A stretch of 64,000 nt of DNA from Brienomyrus brachyistius. Its lineage: Eukaryota; Chordata; Actinopteri; Osteoglossiformes; Mormyridae. Shown piece by piece: positions 50,446 to 63,039 of this stretch (position 1 is the stretch's first letter; each line of letters begins with the position of its first letter). A model generated the notes under the pieces. That model saw nothing but the letters and a program-made list of their open reading frames with translations. It was not told the DNA's origin and made no database searches. Made by a program: the position numbers and the translations under genes. The stretch is taken from positions 2,293,501-2,357,500 of the forward strand of contig NC_064540.1 of assembly GCF_023856365.1 (NCBI RefSeq), in the 5' to 3' direction.

Positions 50446-51429
50446 CCACATGCTGCTTGCTGTAGGCTCCAGGTAGTGCAAAGGTGTCCATTTTGGTGTG
50501 GGCAGTAGAGACACGTCCATTCCAATATCATGCGAAAACTGTGTGTGTTTTGCCGGGTGGGATTTCAAGGCTGAATTGGTCCCTACCAGTTTTAAAACCA
50601 AATCTCTGCTTTTGCCTCTGTGTCCCTGTATTGTTGAAAATATATGGATAGAAACTGTGGCACTTTCGCAACCCCAACTGCATCGAAATATGTTGTGTAG
50701 GCATACTAATCAGAAACCCAGATTTTCCTATTTGTGTAACAGACAGGCGGTTCCAAACGGAACTTTCCTACTTTTTAGGATTAACCACTAGATGGCGACA
50801 ATGATGCCTAAAAGTATCACTGTGTTCGCAGACTTTAAGATTGACCATTAGATGGCGATATCGATGTCTAAAAGTAACATGTTCACGGGGTGGCTGCAGT
50901 CATTCCATATTCTACATATTCGTTACTACATATTCGTATTTTACCAAGCAAAATGTGTTCTATAAAGTTCCTGTCTAAAACAATAACTGGCAAATCCTTT
51001 CAGACAAGTTCCAGCTTGCGTGTCTGCGCTAACGCAGGACTGTTAGGGGAAGTCCAGAAACCTTACATGTTTTGTGTACATTTATTACCAGGTTTACATG
51101 TAACAGAAGCTGAGCTGTATGAAGAGCATTATGTCATGGTGCAACTTTGTTATCGAACTCCAGACAGACAAGCTGTGTAAATAATGGATAATTCTACATA
51201 GCTGAAGAGAAATATGGTAAAACAGTCAGTCTGCTTCAAAACTTGTGTTTTAAATGATATATGTGTTATGTCTAATTGTTTATATTATGAAGAGAGGTAA
51301 GGGGGGGAGGGCACTGATTACAGTGTGTTGCTGCACCCACCACATAACGAACCACCTCAGGGATGAGAACCTGAGTGCAGCCGTGCAGTGGATGATACCC
51401 CACCACAATAGTGCAAATGGAACAGTGTA

Positions 51430-51675
51430 ATATTTTTCCAGTGGCTGGAGTGCCAATCCTGCCAATGACTCCCAAACTTTCCTGTAAGTTGGAGGACCTC
51501 CTTATAGGGCTGGATGTAGATTAACGTCATACCCAGGAGGAAGCAATTGCAGGTTAGGGGCCTTTGCTCAAGGGCCGAATGGAGTAGGATCACTCCTGGC
51601 ATTAACAGAATTTAAACCAACAACCTTCCGATTGCTGGCAGAAATCCCTAGCCTCGGAACCACCACTTCACCCAT
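51430..51675 (-). repeat. SINE, reverse orientation
   Basis: On the minus strand it reads GGTTCCGAGGCTAGGGATT ... GGAAGGTTGTTGGTTTAAATTC (box-B-like) ... GGCCCTTGAGCAAAGGCCCC. This is the layout of a fish tRNA-derived SINE (here read in reverse from CACCACTTCACCC leftwards). Confidence 0.65.
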
Positions 51676-52234
51676 ATTATGTAATTTGTGTATAATTAAT
51701 GTAGTTAATACAAGGTTATATCAATATAGTATTTCCGTCTATCTTGTGACACTTGCCCTGGTACCATAGATGATTCTAAGCACTCTGGGGGCTCTAGGCA
51801 AAAAACTCAGTGGGGCCCTCCAACTCGCCCTCCTCCGGCATGGTAAAGTTTATTACCTTTATTTTACTTATGGTGATAAACAGGATACACAAATAAAGCA
51901 GATTTGTCATTGGAATTTACTATACATTCGGCCGCCCTCGGGGGCCCCCTCCCCGCTGGGGGCCCCAGGCCATCACCTGCCCTGTCTGTCCTGTCACTGC
52001 ACCTCTGCCTGGCACTGGTCTTGTGGGAGTGCTTGCAGCCTATTCCAGGGAGTAGAGGGTGCAAGGTAGGGGCACACCTTGGACAGGATGTCACTCCAGT
52101 GCTGGGCCACTCATTAGTCATCACTAGGGCGCTATCTGCTGGGGAGGGGTGACTCAGCAACCAGATCCACTTTGTCTCAGATGGTGGGCACCAGCGGTAA
52201 GGTTTGCCTAAGATGGACCTCGACCAATACTGCG

Positions 52235-52390
52235 CCAGTCCGTCATTGGCCAATTGCACACTCACACAAACTCACACCCTACAGTCAATTTAGAGATACA
52301 GAATAGCCTAACTAAAGGTATTTAGACTGCAAAAGGAAACCAGAGGGACCAGAAGAAACCCACACGACGTGGGTAGAACATGGGATTTAT
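52235..52390 (-). repeat. Teleost retroposon fragment, reverse orientation
   Basis: TGCACACTCACACAAACTCACACCCTA, GTCAATTTAGAGATACAGAATAGCCTAAC, GGAAACCAGAGGGACCAGAAGAAACCCACACGACGTGGG, GAACATGGGA match, in reverse, the middle of the GGATGGATGG family. Confidence 0.6.
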
Positions 52391-52778
52391 TTATTGAAAT
52401 TAAAATACCTAAATCTATCTCGGATTTGGATTCATAGATACACTAAATTTGAATTAACATTCATTAAATTGAAAACAATAAATTCCTTGTGGCTGATTTA
52501 CTATTAAACTTTTAAATAAAACTATGTACATGGCTGTATAGACATCAGCAATTGTTGTGCATTTGGGTAAATTTTTTAAATAACCTCAAAGGCTGATGCA
52601 GTAAGTACTTAAGCGCGCACACATACATACAGTGTACAGTATAAACACAGAGGATGTGGCTTTGCTGGAAGCTTCAGTAGCTTTTTGGAAAAAACTTCTA
52701 TCCCACCAATCATCTATCATTAGTTAATAGAGTCAATATAAATCTATGTCCTCATCCCGCATGCACAGAAATCTGATA

Positions 52779-53960
52779 CAGGCATCCAGTGATACAGGCA
52801 TCCAGTAATACAGGCATCCAGTGATACAGCCGTACTGTAAATACAGGCATCCAGTGATACAGGCATCCTGTGGTACAGGCATGCAGTGATACAGGCATAC
52901 TGTGATACAGACGTCCTGTGATACAGGCATCCTGTGATACAGACATTCAGTGATACAGGAGTACTGTGGTACAGACATCCAGTGATACAGGCATCCAGTG
53001 ATACAGGAGTACTGTGATACAGACATCCTGTGATACAGGCATCCAGTTATACAGGCATTCAGTGATACTGGCATCCTGTGATACAGCCATTCAGTGATAC
53101 AGGTATCCAGTGATACAGTCATCCTGTGATACAGGCATCCGGTGATACAAGCATCCTGTGATACAGGCGTACTGTGATACAGGCGTCCAGTAATACAGCC
53201 GTACTGTAAATACAGGGATCCAGTGATACAGGCGTACTGTGATACAGGCATCCTGTGATACAGACATACAGTAATACAGGCATCCAGTGATACAGGAGTA
53301 CTGTGATACGGGCATCCGGTGATGCAGGCATCCAGTGATACAGGCATACTGTGATACAGGAGTACTGTGATACAGACATACAGTAATACAGGCATCCAGT
53401 GATACAGGAGTACTGTGATACAGACATCCTGTGATACAGGCATCCAGTGATACAGGCATCCAGTGATACAGTGATCCTGTGATACAGGTATCCGGTGATA
53501 CAGATATCCAGTAATACAGGCATCCTGTGATACAGGCGTCCTGTGATACAGGCATCCTGTGATACAGGCATTCAGTGATACAGGAGTACTGTGATACAGA
53601 CATACAGTAATACAGGCATCCAGTGATACAGGAGTACTGTGATACAGACATCCTGTGATACAGGCATCCAGTGATACAGGCATCCAGTTATACAGGCATT
53701 CAGTGATACTGTCATCCTGTGATACAGCCATTCAGTGATACAGGTATCCAGTGATACAGTGATCCTGTGATACAGGTATCCGGTGATACAGATATCCAGT
53801 AATACAGGCATCCTGTGATACATGCATTCAGTGATACAGGCATCCAGTGATACAGGCATCCAGTGATACAGGCGTACTGTGATACAGGCATCCAGTGATA
53901 CAGGCGTACTGTGATACAGGCGTCCTGTGATACAGGTATCTGGTGATACAGGCATCCAGT
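52779..53960 (+). repeat. 16-bp minisatellite, about 73 copies (1.18 kb)
   Basis: Unit GTGATACAGGCATCCA with variable last bases (TCCAGT, TCCTGT, TACTGT, TTCAGT) and occasional GTAATAC, GGAGT, AGACAT forms. Because 16 is not a multiple of three, three units make a 48-bp, 16-aa cycle; the minus strand lacks stops in this cycle, which produces several overlapping Cys-Ile-Thr-Gly-rich ORFs up to 332 codons. I treat all of these as artefacts. Confidence 0.95.
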
Positions 53961-53965
53961 TGAAG

Positions 53966-54163
53966 ATGACGTCTCTGCCCAACTTGCTTTTGTACGACTT
54001 CCTCACACCTGCTGTGGGAATAATCGGAACGGGAATACTCCTCTTCATATTTGCTCAGGCCTGGCAGTACAGCAGCCTCATTCTGGCAGGACCCAAGTCA
54101 CCCAGTGTAGCAGCCAACAGGAGAATCAGAACCAGAGGCATCTCTTTGATGCCAGGACTATAG
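53966..54163 (+). CDS. Candidate 65-aa transmembrane micropeptide, unrecognised
   Basis: The ATG at 53966 (A at -3, favourable context) starts immediately after the 16-bp minisatellite. Predicted order: short N-terminus MTSLPNLLLYDFLTP, hydrophobic span AVGIIGTGILLFIFAQAW, then a polar, basic tail (GPKSPSVAANRRIRTRG) to TAG at 54161. The hydrophobic-then-basic layout, lack of low complexity and ordinary codon use differ from neighbouring DNA and fit a SMIM-like single-exon gene. I know no matching protein. An in-frame ATG lies upstream at 53927 within the repeat. Confidence 0.4.
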   Translation: MTSLPNLLLYDFLTPAVGIIGTGILLFIFAQAWQYSSLILAGPKSPSVAANRRIRTRGISLMPGL

Positions 54164-54418
54164 ACAGAGGTGTGTATTGCTGCTGTAAATGCACTTGCAA
54201 TCTTTTATATATTTCACTTCCTTTTCTGTTCCCTGCCACAGCTGCTTATTCCTCCTGCTTTTCTAATCTTCTCGAGTCAGTTTTATAGACTAAGCGGTAA
54301 TTGGGTTCTGAGCTATTGAAAAAGAATTTATCTTTAATTAAAACCACACTTCCCAGCCATCAACTGCACTATACCGTGTGACAGAGGTGGTATGGTGAAT
54401 CAGTGAGGCGGGGGGCCT

Positions 54419-54900
54419 GGATAGGAGCCGTCATCTCCATCACACAGTGGCAGTGCGGTGATCGGTCAGGATAGGAGCCGTCATCCCCATCACGCAGTGG
54501 CAGTGCAGTGATCGGCCAGCATAGGAGCCGTCATCCCCATCACGCAGTGGCAGTGCGGTGATCGGTCAGGATAGGAGCCGTCATCCCCATCACGCAGTGG
54601 CAGTGCGGTGATCGGTCAGGATAGGAGCCGTCATCTCCATCACGCAGTGGCAGTGCAGTGATCGGTCAGGATAGGAGCCGTCATCCCCATCACGCAGTGG
54701 CAGTGCGGTGATCGGCCAGGATAGGGGTTGTCATCCCCATCACGCAGTGGCAGTGCAGTGATCGGCCAGCATAGGAGCCGTCATCCCCATCACGCAGTGG
54801 CAGTACGGTGATTGGCCAGCATAGGAACCGTCATCCCATCACGCAGTGGCAGTGTGGTGATCGGCCAGGATAGGAGCCATCATCCCCATCATGCAATGGC
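54419..54900 (+). repeat. 50-bp minisatellite, about 10 copies
   Basis: Units begin GGATAGGAGCCGTCATC and contain CACGCAGTGGCAGTG and GTGATCGGTCA/GGCCA. Starts at 54419, 54469, 54519 and so on; the last units are more diverged (GTGTGGTGATCGG, CATGCAATGG). Confidence 0.93.
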
Positions 54901-56335
54901 AGTGTGGGTATGTGCACTGGATCTGTCACCGTCGTCATGACGATGAGAAAGGAAAGGATTTTCCAGAAGAGCTTGGGGAGAAATGCAGTCGTGCCCGGAC
55001 TGGAACACCCCTGGGGCTCCCGCTAGTGACTCCTGCACACGCACAGCACTCTGTCTTGCACACTAAACCACATTCCTCTTATATAGATGTTTATTTAGTC
55101 TTGGGATTCAAAATCTTCCCTGTGAATAGGCATTACCCCCCCCACACCCCCGTCCCTATGCCTTGTGTTCGCTGTTCCAGTACAGATTGACTTTCCACAA
55201 GACGAGTGCATACTTGGGCTCCCCCCGTGGGCACGCTTGGGGCCGCGTGGTGCTTCATCATCGCCGCTCACTGTCCCCGGCCTCACTGACACATGGGAGC
55301 AGTTTAGCTGGAGGTGGAGGAATTGCTGCTAGAGAAAATAGAGCAGGATCTTGGGGGGGGGGGGGGGGGGGTTTCTTTTGACATGTCCAATTCATCAGGT
55401 CTGACAGGATATTAATAACTCTTGTCCCTTTCCTCTCTACCGGTGAGGTTTTGATCTTTTTCATTCATCCGCTACATTCACCATCAAACGTTCTCCACCT
55501 TAACTGCCACCCACATGAGGCGTGGCTATTTTTAACCCCACCCACGCCTGAATAAAAATTTGCCGAGAAGTAACATATAAAAATGACCCACGCAACACTT
55601 TTTGTCTGGCCCTGAAGGGGGTGGGTGGGGCGGGGAGAGAGGATCCTTCTGGAGAAACTGAAGCATGGAGGTAGTTGAATGCTGGTGGCTGGGACAGGCC
55701 ATGTAATCTGCACTCGCGTGTTAGTCTCATGCCCTTGGCAGGCGAGTGATGGGAGGTATTACTGAAACAGGAGTTACACGGTCTTTTCATAGTATGCATC
55801 TGACTCTGTGGTCAGGTGACCCAGCTGCCTCAGGTCTTATGCAGGAGAATCAAAAGAGTGCAAAGTACCGGCTGTGTCCATGGATCATCCACCTCCGGAA
55901 CCTCTGGGCAAGGCGATGGAGTGAGGGAAGGGCCAATGGACGTCTAATCATCTTCATGATCCAAGGCTCCTTCTTCCAGACTGTCTCTTGTGCTTCTTTC
56001 TTTTCATTGTATTTCATTTCACCTGATTTCTTTGCTGAAGCCAGCGCATGTACAAATATGCGTTTGTACCCTTGCTTCTCCTGCTGCTCGACTTTCCTTA
56101 AGATCGTAAAGTGAGAAGGACACGGCAGCATAACTCTTGGTAATCTGAAGGCCAAACAAAAACCAAAGGCCCAGTGAAACAGGACACCAGTCTCTTACCA
56201 GTATTTACCCACCAGAGTGATCAATAACTGGGATTTTGGCTGAAGTAGGTAACCACCCTGAAAGCAATATTTTGTAACTGTGTGTGATCAGTGTCCATGC
56301 ATGTGTATGGCCTGTGTGTGCATATGTTTATTCCT

Positions 56336-56372
<37 letters not shown>

Positions 56373-57600
56373 ATTGGACAGGAGGTGATGGTGGCGGTCG
56401 GGTGTTCTTACACAGGGAGACAGACGCCAAGCTGGGCTTGGAACGGATTCTGTGGCTAACGGATTGGGGGTGGTGGTAGGGTGGGGGGAGCTGAGCTGGA
56501 GTGAGCGGGGGCCGCCATATTGCAGGGGAAGGTATGCTAGAGGGGAGGCTGAGGAAAAGGGGGGGGGGGGGGTGTGGTCTCATTAACCAGCACAAGATTG
56601 GAGCTCCAGTGGCTTTGCTAGCATTTAACCACAGGAGACTTTGATGAGGTCACAGTCCTCAGGCACAATCAGTCCCACATGAAACCAACTGTGTGTGTGT
56701 GTAGGGGGGGGGGGGGGTTTTGAAAGGCAGAAATGCAGGGGGAATGGTGGGCTAGAGCAGCGAGAGATGGGGGAGCTGTCTATCTACCCATCTATCCATC
56801 TAGGGGCTTGTAAACAGACACAATATTTACGTTTATCCTGACGTGCAAATTTCATTTTAATGTGCACATTTTGACATGCAATTTCAAAATAGTTTCCGCT
56901 CAGTGTAACTTGTATCTTGAGATCATAGCCTCCGTGTCCCGTAAACTCATCATGCTGTTATAGCCGTTAAGGTGCTACGTTTTTCATATTTTAACTCATA
57001 GCTGTTAAATGAAGCAGAGACGAAAGGTCACACATTTCAATCCCAGCTGTTGCACTCTTGAGTCATCAGCTGATCGTCTTCATATGTTTCCTTGAATAAA
57101 TATAATAGACTTAAATTTTTTTTGGATAATAGCATGATTTAAGATGAGAACTACATTTTCTCATGAACTGCATATCAGTATAGAGATTTTTGTATTGCGT
57201 GGGTGTATTTGTTTGTGTGTGACTTTGTCATTTTTGTGTTTTTTTTTTTATTTGGATGTCTGTGTTAGTATTCTGTCTGTGTGTGTAGGTGTGTAGCTGG
57301 AAATGTTGTCTTGCCCACTCCATTCATTAATTTAGTTTATAATTTGACTCATTCAAGGGTCCCTGTAAAGTGCTGCCCCCCGGGTCTGCCAGGGTATCCC
57401 TGGCCCTGCTGTGTGTGTGTGTGTGTGTGTGTGTGTGAGACCGGTGTGTGACACAGCCCCGCCATACTGCCTGCCTGAATGTGGCAGCCATTAGTGGTTC
57501 TCCTGCAGATCTGGGCTGTTCCTCTACTTTCTGGGCCTGCACCCCCCCCCCCCCCCCCCCAACCTCGCAAACAGTGCCAGAGGTCCATAATATCATTATG
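54900..57600. other. Intergenic with microsatellites and homopolymer runs
   Basis: (TG)n at about 56337-56370 and 57411-57436, G-runs at 55353-55371, 56559-56572 and 56704-56717, C-run at 57541-57560. Two overlapping ORFs at 55746-56155 have no recognisable product. No exon found. Confidence 0.6.
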
Positions 57601-57619
57601 CCATTATGCTGGAAACGGT

Positions 57620-58320
57620 TTAACTTTCACCACCATCTTCCGTCTTTTGCCCTCCTTTAAAAGCTACTTTTCTGCCGGAAGCAATTCATCGGCCGCCTCA
57701 TTAAGGGCATAATTAGTGCGTATTCAACTAAATCAAAACGTTCGTCCCCAGTGCTTAATTGTTTGTCTCGAGTTCACTGCTTTCTTCTATGAGGTCCTTC
57801 AACCTTTATTCCACATTTATGTCACGCTTTTGCAGTCCAGTGAAAATTTATGACCGGCCACCTCCCATCACAGCGTAAACGTCAACGTGGGATTACAGAA
57901 GCATTAATCAGCGCGTTATTTGACAACTGAACACACGTACGTTGTCACGGCACGGCTGCTGCTCCCCTGACCCTCCTCCCGTCGCGATCGACTATAATCG
58001 GTGTCAAATTTCTGCTGAGGGAAACCATTACTGTGCCAAGGAACGACTTAAACCCTTAAGTTAGTAGGAAATGTTCTGCGCCGAGTATTTTTTACACGGA
58101 ACATCGTAAACATCATTTTCCAGCCTTTTAAAATGAAATTCAATATAAAAAGGGCCCCAGAAGCTGTGCAGAGCGATTCCAGTGAAATTGCACTGGTATT
58201 CCAAGCCTCAGTGTATTGTCTGCTGAAGAATAACTAACTAATCACGGCTCTGTAAATAAACACATTTCCCATATTTAAATAACGTGAAGGCCATGCAAAC
58301 CAGGGAAATGTTTTTCTTTT
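57620..58320. other. Non-repetitive, homeobox-motif-rich non-coding block
   Basis: Complex, balanced sequence without ORF, with several TAAT cores (CATAATTAGTGCG 57709-57721, GCTTAATTG 57752, GCATTAATCAGCGCG 57901). Such blocks in fish intergenic DNA are often conserved enhancers; this is only a suspicion from composition. Confidence 0.25.
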
Positions 58321-61300
58321 ATTTTTATGATAGATCACTGGAGAGGATGTGTAAGACTAGCTGGGATTTTTCAGTGTTTGATTTAAAAAAAAAAAAAAAC
58401 TTAAAAGTATTTGTTATTTCAGGTCAGGTTCAGTTAGACCTTTAATGTCCCTTTTATAAATAAATGTATGTGTATATACCAATAAGATGTGTATTTTTCT
58501 GTCTGTGTGTATTTGTGTGTGATGATTCATCTCACTCTGAAACCACTGTCATTGTTGGGGTGGGGGTTAGAATTCGCATAAAGAAGCAGGATGGACCAGG
58601 AATTCAGTCTTTTTTTCCCTTCGTTTGTTTTTGGGTTTTTAACAGAACAGCACATCACTTTCCAAACTTAGGAGATAATTGTACAAAAAACACACAGACT
58701 AGGCCGCGGAGAGCACAAAAGCCACTTTTCCTGCAGGAATAGAACCGCTTCCTTGTAAAAACACACTTCGAGGCTCCTGCGAAAATAGTGCAAAGGCAGA
58801 GAGAAAAAAGTAAGATCTGGAAAGCAAAATAATCGAAGCGCTTATGCTAACAGTGGACGTAAGCTACCTTCTGGAATAGCTTGATATTTTCTATGTGTGC
58901 TTACAGGGAAGGTAACGGCTCGTAGTCGAGCCATATGTGGGGCTCTGGGTGAAGGTGTGCACCGCCTGATCCGGGTGGAATGGAGCCGCGATGCCCATCG
59001 AGTGAGAAGTTACTCTGGCTCTAGGCCGCTCCTGTGAAGCCAATGACCTTGCGTCCCACCCCCACGGGCAGGCTTTCCTGCTCAAACCCCATTCTAGAAC
59101 CTTCTGTGTCTTTGACGTGGTGTGTCTCACCTTTGGGCATGCCCAAGAAATGAGCTAAAGGTATGGATCCTGGAAGCGTGGACTCAGTACAGGTAAAAAT
59201 GGGCCCCCCCCCCCCCCCACCGCGTCACGCTCCAAAACTCTTCCTTCTCATTGGTCATGGCTCGTGAGCCGGGCGGGGCAAAAACACACACACACACACA
59301 CGCAAGCACACACACTCTGCCCAGGCAGTCTATTATTCAACAGCTCTTCCTCGTAAATGTGATAATTACATGCTGCCTGCATTGCAGAGCCCCAAGGACA
59401 CATAAACCAAGTTTGATTTTTACTTTCAGCCTGACTGCTCTTAACACGCCGTTACAATGCCGAGGTATTTCCGTCCGTACCACCTTTTCCCCCCCAAACC
59501 ATAACATAACCAATGCATAGCTGGCATTTTTAACCAAAGCACTTTCCAGATTGTCCATATATACCGCTGAGCATTTCAGTGGAGTGAATCCGATTTATTG
59601 TCTCCCTCTAAGGTACAACAGCAGAGCCATTGTGGGTGCTTGCACAGCATGCCAGGTTATGAGTCCTTGTCCCTAACTACGCTGCCCCCTGCTGTCGGTG
59701 TGCTGTCACACGTGAAGATGGCTGCATGCCCGCATGCGTGGCAGGTCACGTGTGGGTATGTGTGCTCGCCTGTGTGTCGGCCCGGATCTGGCCTCCCAAA
59801 GCAACAATGCCACCCCCCACCATCACCCAGCCCCTCCCCCACCCTGTCCCTCCCCCCGCCCCCCACAACAAAGACCAATTAAATGCCGCTGACTCGCACG
59901 CCCGGAGAACCGACCGCTGGCCGCACTTCCACAAACAGGCGGCTCTGCTTAAAACCAAAGGGGAGAAGCAATAAAACCAGGCTAGTGAGGACTGCCCCGC
60001 CGCCCCCCCCCCCCCCGGCCCGCCCCGCACTGATTCGAATCAGGAGCTAACACTAACTACTCGGCCAGCTGCCGCCTCAAGGCCACTGCTGCTGCATCAG
60101 ACACGCTCTCAGGCCATTGGTTAGCGAGGCCAATTCCTTCTGTAACAGACTTACAGTTACAGTACTGAGGGGTACGTTCTGCTAATGTCGCTAACATGTC
60201 AGAGGACCTTGCAAACCGTGACCCAGCACTGTAGGGGTCCTTGGGTACCCCAAATTATAAGTGATACACTTGGGGAACTCTATACAATAGCTGAGAAATT
60301 TTACCGTGGGGGAACACCTACCCTACTGAGCTAGTATTTTTTATTGTTTGGGGGGGGGGGGCATCCCGTATTTCTTCAGAAAGTGGCACCCCTAGGGGCC
60401 CCAAGGTGACGTTCTGTCAGGGACCCTGAATTTACACCTGCATGCTTGGTCTTGTATATTAATCTGGACAGGTTATGCAGAGAAAAATACCAACTCGAAG
60501 CCTGGTTTCAGATCGTTGTATTTTAATTTCTTTTTTGGTTATTGAGAAATTGTGATTCAAATTCAGACAATGCACACATTGCTTAACGTAACAGATTCTT
60601 CATCCTGTGGGTAACCGTTGCTTGTTCTGACACTCAGCCCGGGCGCCATGTTCTGGGGCTCCAGCAGGGGGCAGCGGTGCAGGACAGGAACCGGGTGTAG
60701 CGTGGGCCGGTAGTGGTGTCTCTGGTCAGGCAGCCTGGAGCCCTTGGGTGCTGGCACGGGGCGCGGGTGTTCGGGAGGGGCCCCCCTCAAAAGCCATCTA
60801 CGAGGGGCCACACCCACGCGGCCACTACAGCAAGGGGGGGGAGCCGTCCCAGGCTCTCTGGAGGAAGGCTGCCGTTTTTAGTGCAGCGCACACAGACCGC
60901 AGGCTGTGGCTTCAGGCTAAATGGGGGAGGGATCCTCTTTATTTTCAGCCTAGCAGTACGGCTCCCAGTCCTTTGAGTCTATCTGCGCTCATTCGCCACA
61001 TTTCCCAGTGTATTTCCAGTAGACTTTCCTGATGAGAAATCACAACAGAAAAAGCAAAAGAGACACAATGACCATTGTCTCAGCTCATTTGATTACATTT
61101 CTGCATATACTAGAAAATAAATTGCATTGAAATACAATAATGCAAAAATTTTATTAAAAAGTGATTTCTAGAAGCAGCCAGCATTCTGGTGATCACATTT
61201 TTATCTTCTAGCATTTGAAATAAAGAAAAGAAGATAGGAGCTGATCTGAAGTAACAGCTCGGTGTTTTTAAAGGGCTGCTTTATTGTTAGTTCTTGGTTC

Positions 61301-62700
61301 CTGGTCTGGTTTCCTTTCCTCTTCCAGAAGAGGGTGTGAGTACGATGTTGGGTGGTCCTTGGGCCCTCAGAACCACCACAGACGGCCCCCGGCCCCCGGC
61401 CCCCGGCCTCCCCCGGCACACATTAGCCTCCCAGCTGACGCCTTTGTACAAACTGTACTACTGCCGAATTACATCCACGTCATCTGAATGCATCCATACT
61501 ATAGCAGAAAAGATTATATTTAACAGAAGAGCACCGTCATTTATTTGCTAAGTAAGTGGAAATGAATGTATTGAATCATCTGCCTTTAATGTTATTAGTG
61601 ATGTCTGTACCAAGCTAAAGGCCAGACCCCCAACATCTCAATTCAGAAACAACAGTAAATATACGCATCACCATTTTACCATAGTAGATAAAAATGGGAG
61701 GTCAATAAAACAGAAGAGTCAACTGAATTAGACTGATTGGCAAAAGCTGTAACTGTAGGGATTTTTTGTTGTTGTTGTTTGTTTTTAAGTATATCTTCAG
61801 TTGTTATACTGTGTGATAAACACCTTTGTACAGATTGTGGCTTTGTGGGGTGTCAGAGATCTATTTTGGTATTTTGATGCGAGTCTCCATGCGCTGCGCC
61901 GAGCGTCTGCCTGTAAGCCTGTCGCTTGTTGTCTTCCATCCTGCTTTACTTTTATTTATCAGACTCTTCCGTCCAAAGTGACGTACAAGTGAGGAAAACG
62001 ACTGTCAAGGAGTCGACTAGCCGTAAGTGCAGCTATGCTGCCCATTCTAGGAGATGCTCTTTGAGGCAGTGGGGCTTGTACCCCATTTTTTGGTTACTGT
62101 GTTTTTATCTTGGTCAGACCGTCGACAGACCATTAAAATGTGTCGCCTGGACTCTGAGGTAATGCAGTGTTTTTCCATTGGCCGCCGCTCTCGCCCACTT
62201 TCTACATTGCTAATAAAAACATTGTAATCATTATAAAATAAAATATTGTAACCCCACCCAAAGAGGAGCATTCATGACTAATATTTTATACACATCCCTA
62301 GAAAACATACTACTTGGATAAAAATGACGGAAGGCTCTGCTCGCTAGTAAAGGTTCACCCTCAGAAAGAGGAATAAAAGGCAGAAATCCTTACCTGCTTT
62401 CTCATTCGGAACAGATGGGGCCAGGTCCTTATTGATCCTTATGGATCCTTATTGATCCTTATGGATCCTTATTGATCCTTATGGTCCTGCTGCGGCTGTT
62501 TGCACATTACAAACAGCTGGATAGAGCTGTAAAGAAAGACACACTAATTCCAGGAGCCCCCCAGTAAGGTCATGGTGTGAACATTACCCCCAGTGTTCTG
62601 TGAAAAGCATCAAACATGCTGTTTTATGTACGGTTTTGCTTTTTTAACCGTACCATACAATATATTCATTACAGACTCCTGCATTGTGTGTTCAGCTGTA
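58320..62700. other. Intergenic, no supported gene
   Basis: Contains an (AC)n tract (59283-59303), C/G homopolymers (59205-59219, 60002-60016, 60350-60361), a CTCF-like site CCAGCAGGGGGCAGC at 60661, and a 20-bp repeat (GGATCCTTATTGATCCTTAT, about 62425-62485, four units). Short ORFs are unsupported. Confidence 0.55.
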
Positions 62701-62724
62701 TGACAAAAGTTGTAAACAAAGGTA

Positions 62725-63032
62725 CAGGCAGTCCCCAGGTTACGAATGAGATCCGTGCCCTAAGTCTGTCTTCAAGTCGAGTTTGTAGATAAGTAGGAAA
62801 AATAATAATATCGTCTGTAATAACGTTACGGTAATGATAAAAGTAACTACATACGGTCCTGCACTATAGCTCGAGGCCATGGCTTTTAATGAGCACCACA
62901 AAGTAACGCGTACTTTCATTATTACAAACGCCTGAATTTAACTCAAATTTTTAATATGATAGGCTTCAAGCCAGTCCGTTCATAAGCAGGAGTTGTCTGT
63001 GGGTCGGACGTCGTTAACCAGACGACTGCCTG
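62725..63032. mobile_element. Tc1/mariner-type MITE, 308 bp, with TA flanks
   Basis: Ends CAGGCAGTC at 62725 and its inverse GACTGCCTG ending 63032, flanked by TA on both sides (62723-62724, 63033-63034). Inside reads CCCCAGGTTACGAATGAGATCCGTGCC...AAGTCTGTCTTCAAGTCGAGTTTG. No transposase. Confidence 0.7.
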
Positions 63033-63039
63033 TAATTTC

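Noticed and set aside
52733..54048. Minus-strand ORFs of 332, 186, 158 and 150 aa
   Set aside because: Pure translations of the 16-bp minisatellite in rotating frames, with no unique domain.
55746..56155. Overlapping 122-aa plus and 101-aa minus ORFs
   Set aside because: No recognisable domain, splice context or compositional sign of coding; kept only as unexplained ORFs.
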